DNA from: Rhytidiadelphus loreus | Lineage: Eukaryota > Streptophyta > Bryopsida > Hypnales > Hylocomiaceae | Direction of reading: 5' to 3' | Length of the DNA stretch: 64,000 bases | NCBI GenBank assembly: GCA_947034895.1 | Contig: OX344765.1 | Coordinates: 44,273,001-44,337,000 of the forward strand | In this document: positions 35,818 to 47,720 of the stretch, in pieces | Layout: each line of letters starts with the position of its first letter | Numbering within the stretch: the first letter of the stretch is position 1 | Notes under the pieces: model-generated | Told to the model about the DNA's origin: nothing | Database searches by the model: none | What the model saw: only the letters and a program-made list of their open reading frames with translations | Position numbers and translations under genes: made by a program

Positions 35818-36469
35818 TGATTACATTCCTCTGACATGCCGCCCTGAAAATTTAAAAGTCATACCACCTTCACGCGCCGCCCTAAGAATGTAGAAGTAAT
35901 TATAGCTAACATTTCATTTAAAGAGCTGTCCTCCCACTTGGCAATGTAAACTTAACTTTCACAATAAGTATTCATAGATTGTTGTGAAAAAGTGGAGGCA
36001 TCTTTCATAATAAGTATAACTATGTGAGATCAATTTATTGCATTCACTGTAAAGGTCCTTGCCAGAGCCACCAAAATGCTTGTGAACGTGACCTTTAAAA
36101 ATTGCGGGAATAAAGTTGGAGTGTGGCTACTTTAGCCATGATCTATATACCCATTTATGGGAAATAAATGTTAACCCAACTACTACATGTCCCTTGGTGG
36201 AAGGTATATGCTAGAGCCGCCTAAATGCATTGAATGCCATGCTTTATAATAGTGGTAGGGAATTTAATTTTTGGTGGCTTCTTTGGTAGCCCCTCTTAGA
36301 CATAGTGCATGATAAAGAATCCTCTATTCATGGAAATTCTGTGGTCTATTTTGAATGGATGTATATGCATACATGATGTAGTACTTAACTAAGTTCAGTC
36401 ATTCCCCCACTTCAGTCTAAGTATCGACTTCTTGAGTTTCATGAAATACACAAGTGTATTTCATCATCA
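35818..36469. promoter_or_regulatory. Intergenic region between the divergent element genes
   Basis: About 650 bp separate the ATG of the minus-strand methyltransferase-like gene (35815-35817) from the ATG of the plus-strand transposase-like gene (36470). The region must have held both promoters. Related phrases ATGCCGCCCTGAAAATTTA and CGCGCCGCCCTAAGAATG at 35836-35891 form a short direct repeat. No clear TATA box was assigned. Confidence 0.5.
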
Positions 36470-39400
36470 TGGCTTGTGTTAGAGTAGATGGTCATACGAT
36501 ACCACTTGTGTTTCCAGTTGAGGAGGGAGGATTTGCTAGAGTACTAAGTCATTTGTTTCATGTACGGTTCAGATTTGTTGAGTCTTCCATCTATGTTGAA
36601 GAAGAGAGGAAGTCAAAATCCGGTGAGCACCAAGAGTCTGTTCCTGTTGTGAAGTCCGTAGAAGAGGGAGGCCATTGTTGATACCTTGCTTCAGGAAACT
36701 ACAGAGCAAATGGTCTTCCTCTTTCCATGATAACCGCATCAACTGAGATTCTAAGTCGCCAATCTGATAATTCGACAGTTGATATGCTATATGTCAACCA
36801 TGCTGTTTTGTGTAGTCCTCCTCGTCAAGTTTTGGCAATCCCTTCTCGACCTACAATTCTGGGTGCGGTAAAGGTTGAGCAATTACACCCCATCATTGAG
36901 TTGTCTAGCGAATCGGAAGGAGAGTCATCTGATCTACATAAGAAACCACGGTTTGTAGAGAAGGATCAAAACGAGAAGCATGTTGTTCATTCACTTTCTG
37001 GCACCCCATCAATTAGTCCTACAACGTCGTTGTTGTCCCGTCCTCCGTTGTATCCAAGTCCAGTTGATAGAGTAAGTATTATGGATTCTTTGAGGAGACT
37101 AAGTGGCATGCATCGATCTAGAAACGAATTGTCAACAATGGATTTGAATGCCATTAACCACCATCGAGTGCAATTCCTTCCACCAGTGTTCAATGGAGAT
37201 GTCATCTTCGAATTGCCTCCATGTCGGGGGGCTTCGTCTTCATCAACAGCTAGGAATTTGGAAGGGATGGACAAGCGTTATGACGGCCATCCATGGTGCA
37301 AGGTATTGACCACGAACATTCACAACTCTGACAACTTGAAGTTCCGTAAATCATACTGCGCTAGTCATCTTGCTTGTGTAAATCCAGAGTGTGATTACTT
37401 GAAGAGGGCTTCAAAACGCAATGAAACAAAGTGGACTGGTTACACGACCTTCCCATTTGTAGAAGGGGACAGTGCTCCTAAAGATTGTACGTTAGTTTGC
37501 AAGATCTGCAAATTGACACCGACGTGCTTGCAGACATGTGATGCTAGAATTTACTACTGCTATAGTGAGAATCCAAAAATGACTAGGGCCGCTATTCATA
37601 TTGGAGATCATTCTCACCCAGTAGCAAAAGGCATGTATAGAGATTCTACAGAAAAGATTTGTGGACTCATAGCAGAGCAAGTGGCAAAAACACCAACTGC
37701 AACAAACTCGGCAATTGCTCTCTCTGCCAATAAAGATTTCCTAACAACGTATTTGTTTCACAACGGTGAAGGAGAAAAAGAGATGTTGAAAGGACATGAA
37801 CTGGAAGAGGTTATGGATAGGTTTGAGTATTTGAGTAGTCCGAACATCCGTAATGTGATATCTTCCTTTCGCTCTAACAACCGTGGAGGCGTGATCGACA
37901 ACATTCTGACCATGAAGGAGTCAAAATTTGAGTTCATTCATGAGAGCGTCTTCCCAGGCCAAAGGAAGGAGAAGGTGTACATTTTCAAGATGCTCACTGA
38001 AGGACCTGGAAGTGGAGTGGACCTAGTGAAGCGCATGCAACCCGGAGGGAATCTGGAAAATGTGTGGATGATGTTTGACCACGTCAAGCGTGTGAAGGAG
38101 TAGACCACAATGGCTTGCCACGTGTACGATTCCGATTACAAGAAAGTCATGACAATTGCAACATGCGATATGCAATCGGAAGATACTGAGGTACAAGTGC
38201 TTTTTTGGAAATGCTTGAATGCAGTCATGTCACGACACGGAGTAGAATATCCAAACTTCAAGGGGTTCATGGCAGATAGCGCTATGGCCAATTGGAATGC
38301 GGTTCGTATCATTTATGGTAGCAGTTTTCCAAATCAAAAAATGGAAAATCGCGAGAGGACTTGCTTGTTGCATTGGAGTACTTCACTTCAGAAGCACACA
38401 CAGAAGTATATCAAGGAAGCATTCCAACAACAACACAATGTACTATGTAAACAATACAAAGATGCAAAGAGTATGGGGGACGCAGAGATGAAGTATCTTG
38501 CAATTCGGTCATGGTGGTTATCATCAGGAGCTACCACTGAAGATGCACTTCATCACTTAGACCATTGGCTTGCCTTTTAGCATTTCCGGTATAGACAATG
38601 GGGAGGCTTCATGCAAATGGTAAGCTCAACTCCAATTTGAGATTTAGTATGTTTTGCGACATTCGGAAAACTATGTTTAAATTTTATTTTAATTTTTTTG
38701 GTTGCAATTCTGGATTAACAGGAGAATTTTAGAGTAACCTGAACTTTTTTTTTTTTTTTTTTTTCTAACAAAACCAGAAATGGAGGTACTGTGAGGCAAC
38801 CCAAATACCTCAGTTGGACCCGACTAAGGTTTTAGGGTCCCCACTCAATACCCCCATTTTTGGTTTATGTAGAAGAAAAAAAATATAGAAATTGTCATTC
38901 GGAAGGATTAGAATGTCTGAACGTGGAGTTGGATTTTCTTGTAATGGTTGTTTCCGAAGGTTTAATATAAGGTGATCTTCAATTTTTATAGAATGACCTT
39001 GACTTCATATGACCTGTACATTGCATTTTATTCTGTAATAGTCAAAATGCAGTGGATTGTATCATGTTCTATTGAATGTGAGACCCATGAAGTATATTAT
39101 GTTGCATTTGTAGGGTTTGAGTTTGGACGAGATGGCGGACATGCCTTCGTGCAACTTATCAGAAACCGTTCATAACAAGTGGCTTCAAATGTCTGGGAAC
39201 CGAGGAAACAATTTATTTAACGCCACTTGCGATGACAACATCCGTGCGTGGATGCAAATGACAAACTATCGTGCTTACTTGAAGGGACATGCATCTGAAT
39301 GTGGTCCATCAAAAGGAGAATTGAAGCTGAGAGCTGCAAGACGTAGTGGAGATCCTAAGAAAATCGCAGAGGCATTGAATACTTTACCGGGATCGGAAGG

Positions 39401-40517
39401 TGTTGGAACTCGCATACCCCATTTGGAAGGAGAAGAAGTATTTGGAAGTACAAAGAGGAAGTTGGACGTACCTATTGGCGATGCAAGAGATTCACATAGA
39501 CCTGATAAATTGAATTTTTCCCAACCTCGTGTCAGAACGCGGTCTACAATGGCATTTGCTGACTCCTGTGGGGACAACAGTAAACAACCTGAAGGGAACA
39601 CTTCTTCACATGTAACAGTTGCTTTTGAAAGTGATTGTGACACTTCAAAGTGGCACATTGCAAGGATCAATCAGAAATCGAACGCAAAATGTCATGCTCA
39701 ACAACGGGGGTCGAATATAAGGTGCACTGCAAGAATTTCGAAAGGGCGAAAGGGGACACCTGCTCCCACCTATCGCGGGAAAAAAGAAGATTACAGCACT
39801 AAGCGTGAGGTGCTAGCAGATTTTTGGTTTTGTGCAGATGACATTGAACAATGTGTCAAAGGAACTAAGCGCAAGTGGGTAATAGATTGGCCTGAGGTAC
39901 CAGAGGAATGGCATGTTTTAACTGGAACTCATCTAACTCGGGAGGAGACATTATTACTGCAGCATGCTGGCTTTCGACTTCAAGAGCACCCTATCTTATC
40001 TCCTCGTCGACTCTTCAATATATCCAACATATTCAAGAACGTATTGTATGACCAACCACCTCCACCTGATGGTCATATGTATCCAACGGTCTGAAACAAC
40101 CGAACAATACGGCGAATCACAAATGCACCAACTATAGAACAACGGAATAAGTGGAAGAGTGCTGGAAATGTTAAAGGAGAAATACTTGGGGTAACATTGT
40201 TGCCATTTCCGGGGCTAGGTGCAATTGTGTCATTGGAGACCGGGGCAGAGCATAACCGAAATGTATACCGAATTACAATGGGTATGTATCCGTCGTGCAG
40301 TTGCCCAGACTTTATTAGCATGGTTGTTTCATCTATTGGCAGTCGCCAACAGTACGTGAATTGCAAACACTTGTACTACTTGTTCCACTACTTTTGCAAG
40401 ATGAACATGGATGAGGACAAATTCATTCATGCACCAAGTTATAGCTTCAATGAATTGAAGCTTCTTCTAGTTAAAGCAGGGATCATTACAATTCCAGAGG
40501 TAATTGTGTCCACATAG
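36470..40517 (+). pseudogene. MULE-type transposase with SWIM zinc finger, decayed
   Basis: The frame opens at ATG 36470 (to about 36680), shifts frame, continues 36727-38619, has an intron 38620-39113 (GT-AG, in phase), then 39114-40517. About 37280-37640 holds a Cys/His-rich zinc-binding region (CASHLACVNPECDYL, CKICKLTPTC, IHIGDHSHP). The middle part (TTMACHVYDSDYKKVM, FKGFMADSAMANWNAVR) has the D-containing segments expected of a MULE/RNase H-like transposase core. The C-terminus has a SWIM finger, CSCPDF...CKHLYYLF. In-frame stops are at 38101-38103 (TAG), 38578-38580 (TAG) and 40092-40094 (TGA), and there is a frameshift near 36.66-36.73 kb, so it cannot make a full protein. The family assignment comes from motif order. 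The element ends were not found. Confidence 0.7.
38770..38867. repeat. Palindromic repeat in the transposase intron, dispersed copy
   Basis: The outer arms AAAACCAGAAATGG and CCATTTTTGGTTT are inverted repeats. The core is CAGTTGGACCCGACT. It follows an 18-base or longer poly-T run and lies within intron 38620-39113 of the transposase-like gene, as the copy at 24792 lies in an intron of its partner gene. Confidence 0.65.
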
Positions 40518-42030
40518 TTATGTGTATTTCATTTGGTACAAATGAAATGACATTTAGTACCATTCACTAATCATTTGACATGGATGTATTTCAAGAAATT
40601 TATGCATTCTTAGAATATATGAGTGTTCGTCATTAGTAAATCGTTTTAGAGAATGAAACTAAGAATGGCTAAGCTCTAAAATGAAAGCCTAAATGTAACA
40701 GTGGACCTATGAATGTTATATTCATTAATGTTCAACGGCCTGTACCTTTGATTTCTATGTGAGTTCATTATGATCCTTTTTTTCATTTTTTTTTTTTTTT
40801 CATTTTTTTTTTTTTTGTAAATGAAATTGTTTTTTCCAATTTCCTTTTGTTTTCATTGTTTATTAATTTTTTTTAATCACACTCTTCTTTTCTTTTTGGG
40901 AGGGGGGATTCGGTTAATAATCCCTTAACCATTTCCATTGCTTACTCATTATATATTTATCATTTTTTTTTCCACATTGGTTTACACATTATTTCCATTC
41001 AGGGGAGAGGGAGAAGCCTTTGTACATTTCTATATTTTTTGCCAGAAATACAGGCCTTTCCTTAAAGGTGGAGCATATTTGAGAAAGGTCAGTGAGCCTT
41101 CAATGTAGTGACCTCAGTTAAAATCCCGTGAGGCTATAAAGTATACTAATGGCCAAAATCTCTATATTGGGTTTAGAGTGATTGATCATGTACACATGCA
41201 ATAGTAGAGGCGAGGATATATGTACCGACATCAATTTTTGTAAGTAAATTTGCTTAATATATTATAGTATATTTATTAGAGAAATTGTAAGTGGGTACCT
41301 ATTCGAATTGTATTGGGACAACTGAATTGTTCAACTGAAAACATAGGTTTAAATATTTTACACAGAATATAGAAATTTAGAATTTAGATACAAACATTCT
41401 ATAAATACACGGTCATAGGGAGAGCGGTTATGGGTCCTAAAATTTACTAAAATAGAAAGTTTTTTTGAACTTCAAAAATTTTCTTCCAAAAAAAAATTAT
41501 ATTTGTAAAAATGTTGATTTAATTTTTTTTAAGGCTCCAAGCTCACAAGCTTCACGCTCACAGCTCACAAGCTCCCCGCTCCAAGCTCGCACGATAGCGT
41601 TGTTGTTCATGGTTGTTATCTTTTTGGTTTCCTATTTAATTCTACTTTCATATTTACTTAGTAGTATTTTGGTTTTTTATTTTATCATCATTCTTTCGTT
41701 AGCCTAATTTGGTTACTTTACCAAATCTTGCTTAACTTCTTTTTAGTTTTAAGCCTCCATTTTTTCCCTAGATTTTTCCCTTCATTTTTACCTAATTACA
41801 TTTTGAAACTTTAGGACTAATTTTCTAAAGTTCCTATTGTATTCTATTGGAAAACCTAGTTGGAAAACTCCCTAATTTGTAGTTTAGGTTAATTCTCCAT
41901 TCTAATACTTCCTAATATGTAATTTAACTCACTTTTTTCAAATTTTCCACGTTCTAAAATGTGAACCATTATGATGGTTCACAATTCCCATAGAGGTTTT
42001 TTAGACTAGAGAAAAGGGCTAAGTTGGGGA
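40518..42030. other. No gene seen; flank of the transposase-like gene
   Basis: AT-rich DNA with long T runs at 40780-40870 and a short purine/pyrimidine repeat of GCTCACAAGCTC-like words near 41535-41590. One end of the putative two-gene element should lie here, but I could not identify a terminal repeat. Confidence 0.4.
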
Positions 42031-45000
42031 TTGAGTGTGAAGCAAAAAATTTCCAAGGGTACTTTTCTCTTTGAATATGTAGAAAAAATCGTTACAAATG
42101 CTAAGCTCATGCAATGGAGGGCTTTTGGAGAATTGGAAAAATCGGAGTCGTTCATACTAGCATTAAATGCTGATTGGAAATCTGAAGAGTTTACGACCGA
42201 TGATGTGGCATTGTGCATAGATAGCATTGTTAAGGGAAATGTCAATCGTTTTTCTAAACCATATGTATTTGCCACTTGTGCTTTGTGATTTTAATAAATA
42301 ATGTACAACATGATGGTTGATGGTATTTGTGATTTATCCAATCTCAATGTTGTTTGTTTTTGTAGATGTGAAGATGCCAACCCTCGGGGGGGTCATTTAG
42401 AGTGTCTATTAGAAACCACATGCAAACAAAACTTTGGACCCCTATATACTTTTTGAATTTTAAATAAAACAAAATTAAAAAAATATGAATAGATTTTCCT
42501 ACCTTGAAAGTTTATGTTTTGAATTATTGATATTTTTATTTGTTAATAATAATTAGTTACAAATTTTTGAAGTAAAAAGATACACTGTAGAACTGAAAAA
42601 TAACTTTCACACCCCTATATTATATAAGAAAAAATTGTCTAAAAAATGAATAAAAAATTCCTAAAAATAACTCATTATTGAAAACTCATTTTGAGTTGAA
42701 TGTTGACTCAATGGTCATCTAAATGTGTCCTCTATAATTATTTGAGTTGAAAAACATGCCATTTTAGTTCATTTTCAACCTCTTCTAGAAATCATTTCAT
42801 ATTTTCTTTGAGTTAGAAATTTTGGCAATAGAAAGTTATAGTCATTATTAAACAATGTTCAAAATTTTAGGTTGAAATTATAGTTTATTAGAAACCACTT
42901 GTTTGCACGTGGTTTGTTATAGTAGAACTAAGTGCACCCCCCCAAGCCATGGATATGTACAGTATTTGATCAATCTGAAGAGGATACTATTTTTGTCATT
43001 GAGCCTCCCAAAACAAGCATAGTGCGAGGGTCTTCGGCTTCAAGGGGGGGGCATTAGTCCTTGACTCCGATTTCAAGGCCGGTTGGTCCTTGCAAAAGGA
43101 GTAGGGAGGAACCATTGGAAGGGGAGTCCCAATTCGATATCTTGATGAAGATGCTCATTAAGAACCAAGAGGACCAAAAACAACAACATGTAGAGGACAT
43201 GGAAGACTGGAAGAATTTCATGGAAATGATTGCAAAGGATGTTTTTGTGACTATGTCGTCTACTAATCTGGCGTTGATTTAGATGTGGTTTTTTAGAGCC
43301 TTCTTAATTAGAATGAGCAACTGCTACTCAGCAGTAAACCATATAGGTCGAAGGATAGTACTATGCAAGTGCCTCAGGAGTCCACAAATCCTTCACTGAC
43401 ACGGACTACCTTAGAAAGGACTACTGATGCCCAAACCCTTGACTCCACTCTTGAGACTCGAGAGATGGTAGAGGAGATGATACATGAAGACATGTCGAAG
43501 GAGATGACTCAAGTAGAGAGTAGAGATGAGCTGAATCAAGTCAATCGTACTGCTAGCTTGAATTAGTCCTTAGACTTTGTGGTTGATGATGAAGTAGGTT
43601 CTTCTCGATGACCTCTTCTGCCTCTTGTACAGCTCAACCTGAGTTGAACCTATTTCTAAGTTTTTTGTCTATTCTCTATATTCGCTACTCAATTAGGGAG
43701 TGGATTATATTTCTCTTAGTAAGAGATTGTAATACAATGTTTTTCTTACAAAAATTTCATGTGTACAATTGCCATAGCCGCAAGCACTCAAAATTCTAGA
43801 TGCTTTTCCGTCCAGTCCCTGGATTGCCTACACTTAATCATTACTTCTAAATGAGGAGTCCCTAGTAGACTTAGCCATTATTCTTCCGAGCTTGCCCAAT
43901 ATACCAAGGGACATCGATGATGTTTCAGTTGCATCTAAGGGGCTCGATGTTCACAAAGTTTTTGAGGACACAATCATGTTGTTGGAGATTCCTCCATCAA
44001 ACACAATTGCAGATGAAATTGTCTCATCACATGTCCATATGGAGATGGATCTAGTGAATGCTCTGCCTTCTACATGTAATTCTTAGTTCTCGTAATCTTG
44101 TATTGATGCATGGTAGTTGTCCATTGTCTTTAGCATCGACCCAATTTGAAGTCTTGAGAATGTAGTCAACACATGGGTTTAATTATCTGCACATTGTCGC
44201 TATTCATTCTGAATAAGGTAGTAGTAAAGAAAGGATTCCCATAGGTGAGGCAAAAGACCAAGTTCTTCCTCTATTTACGTCCAGGATAAAAAAAAATGGC
44301 TTAATGTCATCATAGGTTTGAATGGGCTACTATGCTTGTGTGAGGATTTGAGGTATCACCTAAAACACAAGAGTTATCCCTAATCTAGAACACGTCACTA
44401 TGGAAATCAACAGAGTCACTTTTCGGCCTCACTAGAAGACATTCCTCTGAGAGTTAACTTCCATCACAAACGTCTCAATTTGGAGCTCCATGAATAAATC
44501 CTACATCCAATACATTTCTACATATATATTCCATGGCTTAGAACCCCTATTGTATATCTTGAGACATGAACAATAAAACATTATGAAGTGCAAGGCAAAA
44601 ATAGGGAGCTACTAAACTACAAGATGAGAAGAACAAACAAGGACTTGTTCTTCAAACTATTGCAGAAGTTATACTACTTGAAGGATTCCATTTTCATCAA
44701 TGACAACACAGTTATAGTTGACCACAGGCCAAAGATGCATTTCCTCAATGATCCTATGAATGTAGTGCTCTTTGAGTTGTGGTTGTTTGAGGGATATGGA
44801 ACGAAGGATGGAATCCTCATAGATCATCTTCTGCCTTGGATTCAGAGAATGCACGAGGAGAGGCCTTGAAAATTGTTCCCCTTTGTGAGGGACGATAGGA
44901 TAGGGGGCTTCCACCTTGCAGAGGAGCCGGACCAAATCAAATACAAGGACCTTGCGAGGATACTCAAGATCTCCAATTTCCTTCTTGATGAGTGGAATGA

Positions 45001-47150
45001 GAACAATGATGAGCATTAAGTACCGCATAAGAGGTGAAGGAGAACAAAGCGCAAGGAACTCACATTAGGAAACATTCTGTTCTGTTAGTATTCCCCTCCA
45101 CAAGAGGATTCTTAGGTGCTTCAGACTATAGCCTTCTCTAACTTTAGTTTTTCTACGATTCATTCTTTGTATGTGTTCTTCATAATATGTATACATTTGT
45201 TGCGGGGTAATGAAAGGATGGACGATTGTACAGTACATTGACTACATGTACCTATCTAAACTTAGATGCATTGTTTGTCACCAAGGTCTCTGTGCTAATT
45301 CGGTCCTCAAAATCAAATGTACCGACAAGTGTGTTGTATCTGTGGATTTATTTTCTAACTACGGACAATATGAAAAATCGCAAAATCGGGTGGGGCACAT
45401 CATATATTTTGCTAAAGCTGCGCAGTCCACAATAGATTTCTCCATAATGGCCGTGGATGACAGGATATTTGACAGTCCACCAAATGGAGGGAAGCACAAG
45501 AATCTTGTGTGCTCTCCTTCTCCACTCAAAAAACGTACTCAGTTGCCCTTGCCTGAGGTTTGCCTTTGGATGAATCCCGAGACATAAAGAAAGCTCTACA
45601 ATAAACAAATGGGTGTGGTAGCCACCCTCAAGGAAGGGGGGTTTCATTCCTTAATGCAATAATCCAACTTATTTTTGAGAATACATCAATCAATTAATAT
45701 GGATTGCAAATTTTTGATTCTATTTGCTTTGCTAGGGCACGTTTGCGAAGTCCATTGTTGTTGGCACCAATGGTGCGCAAGAATTGCCACGTGCAAATAC
45801 CAATTTGACAGAGTTGCCTTCATTATCTAAGGGCGTACGTGCTCCTCAACCTCAATGCAATTCATCATGGGTGGCCAACGTCAATGCAAAACACATGTCA
45901 GGCAACCTCATTTTCATTTTCATTTAAGTCGCTGTCCATGGGACACTTGGAAGCAGAGGTCCTTGAAAAGACAATTGAGGAAGAATTCAAGCTAAAGATT
46001 TGCGAATAGTAGCGGATATAGTCAAAGGCTAAAGTTATTCAAGGCAATGGAGGTGTTGAAGAGTAGGTTGCACTCGTAGTATGTAGAGTTGTGGACAATG
46101 AGAATCATAAATTGTTGCAATGTTCATAGCAAAGTACATGTTCTTTGAAGCTATTTTAGGAAAACCTGCACCATTGTAAGGAGGAGCTTGGAAAGAAGTA
46201 AATATGGTATCTATAGAGTGATTGAATATCACTGGAAGGTCTGCGAACCGCCTTACTCCACAATAGAGACAAACTCAAAGAATGAAAATACACAAATAGT
46301 GTAGGAATCAACTCCCCCATTCTTGTTGGCAAGCACCCTCTTACATCGTGCTTCAAATTGTTTGGTGTGTGAAAGTACTTGCCAATGCTCAATGGAGAGT
46401 TGGGTCCTACGATGTTCGTGTATTTTCCTTCCCTGAGTTTGTCTCTGTGTGAAATTTGGCAGTTCCAAGACCTTGTTGTCATCATTCTTTGGGTGCTACA
46501 ACCACTTTCCAAATCATCCACTTGCAATGGTAGTGATGGCTCTATAATAGCTTCAAACATCATGTAATTCACTATTAGCATTGCAACAATTTTTTATTTC
46601 TAGTGCTTCCACAAACTCTTATATCTCTATGTAGAGACTAAATGCGTGTACTTTGATGACAATAGTGTATAGATGTACTATTTGTATAATTCAATGTACA
46701 GAGATTGTGTTAGACACATCCACACCATTCAACGCATACTATGAATTATTACAAATCATGTTGTAGTATTGTAGAATTTTGCATTTGTATACATGTTTGT
46801 ATGTCAATGTGTTCCTTTCGTGTAGTTGTGGCATGAAATTCTTCTTGTGTTATTGGTTTATAGTACTCGTAGAACTCCTATTTCATTGGAAAACTCTCAT
46901 TTTAATGAATATGATGTTCACGACATTGTCCAAGTTCTTTGCAATAGCCATGGATATTGCATTGATTTCGAAATTGCCTCAGAGACATTTGTGTATGTCA
47001 TCTTAGAGTTTAGGGTGCTTGTGAAGTGCATCGACAACAAGAGGTTTATGCCATTCTCTAAGGCCGATCTCAATGCCCATTCTAAATTTTGTATGAAGGT
47101 TAAATTTATGGAACCAAAGTCTTTAAAGCCAAAAATAGAACCCTAAAGCC
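42031..47150 (+). pseudogene. Broken plus-strand coding remnants, unrecognised
   Basis: Several protein-like segments occur in order on the plus strand: 42031-42288 (TFLFEYVEKIVTNAKLMQW), 43061-43282 (Glu/Lys-rich, FDILMKMLIKNQEDQKQQ), 43363-43566, 43892-44086, 44588-45019 (NDPMNVVLFELWLFEGYG, then KYKDLARILKISNFLL after a stop at 44867-44869), 45210-45587 and 46826-47146. They are separated by stops and frame changes without supporting splice sites. The run probably derives from one or more mobile-element genes such as a retrotransposon polyprotein, but no diagnostic domain was found. Confidence 0.35.
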
Positions 47151-47720
47151 TCATGGCAATCATCACTTGTTGTATGCAAGAGCACCAAAGCCTTTTGTAT
47201 TTTATAAATTTTCAAAGTTGAAAGCACATAGAACCTAGACATGCTATTGAACTTCCCTTAAATAATTAATCCTCAACACACACAATGCTTCAATTTCTAC
47301 TAGTTGCCTCAAATAACTCTTCAATTGCCATTAGTTGCTTTTGGAAACTTCTTGCAAATTTGTGGTAATATTATATTCAAGAGTTTATTGTGTGAAAAAA
47401 ATTTCAAGAGTTTTGAGTGTTTGTTGTTAGACAAAAAAAATTCAAACTTACCCACTTATCATCCACTTCCTATCTTATTGTTACAGAAATTGGATGTATG
47501 TTTTGCTAAACAATACAATATTATGAGCCCAAATAAAAGTAAATAGAATACTAGATAAATTGAATACCTATTGCAATGCATATCTTTCAATGGGAAATGC
47601 ACTATTTAAACAAGGAAATGTATACCATGTCAAAGCAGAGATGAATAGTAAAGAAAAAATTTATGACTAAGGATGCTTCTAAAATATCAACAAAGCAGTT
47701 GTTGAAGTGATCATTACAAC

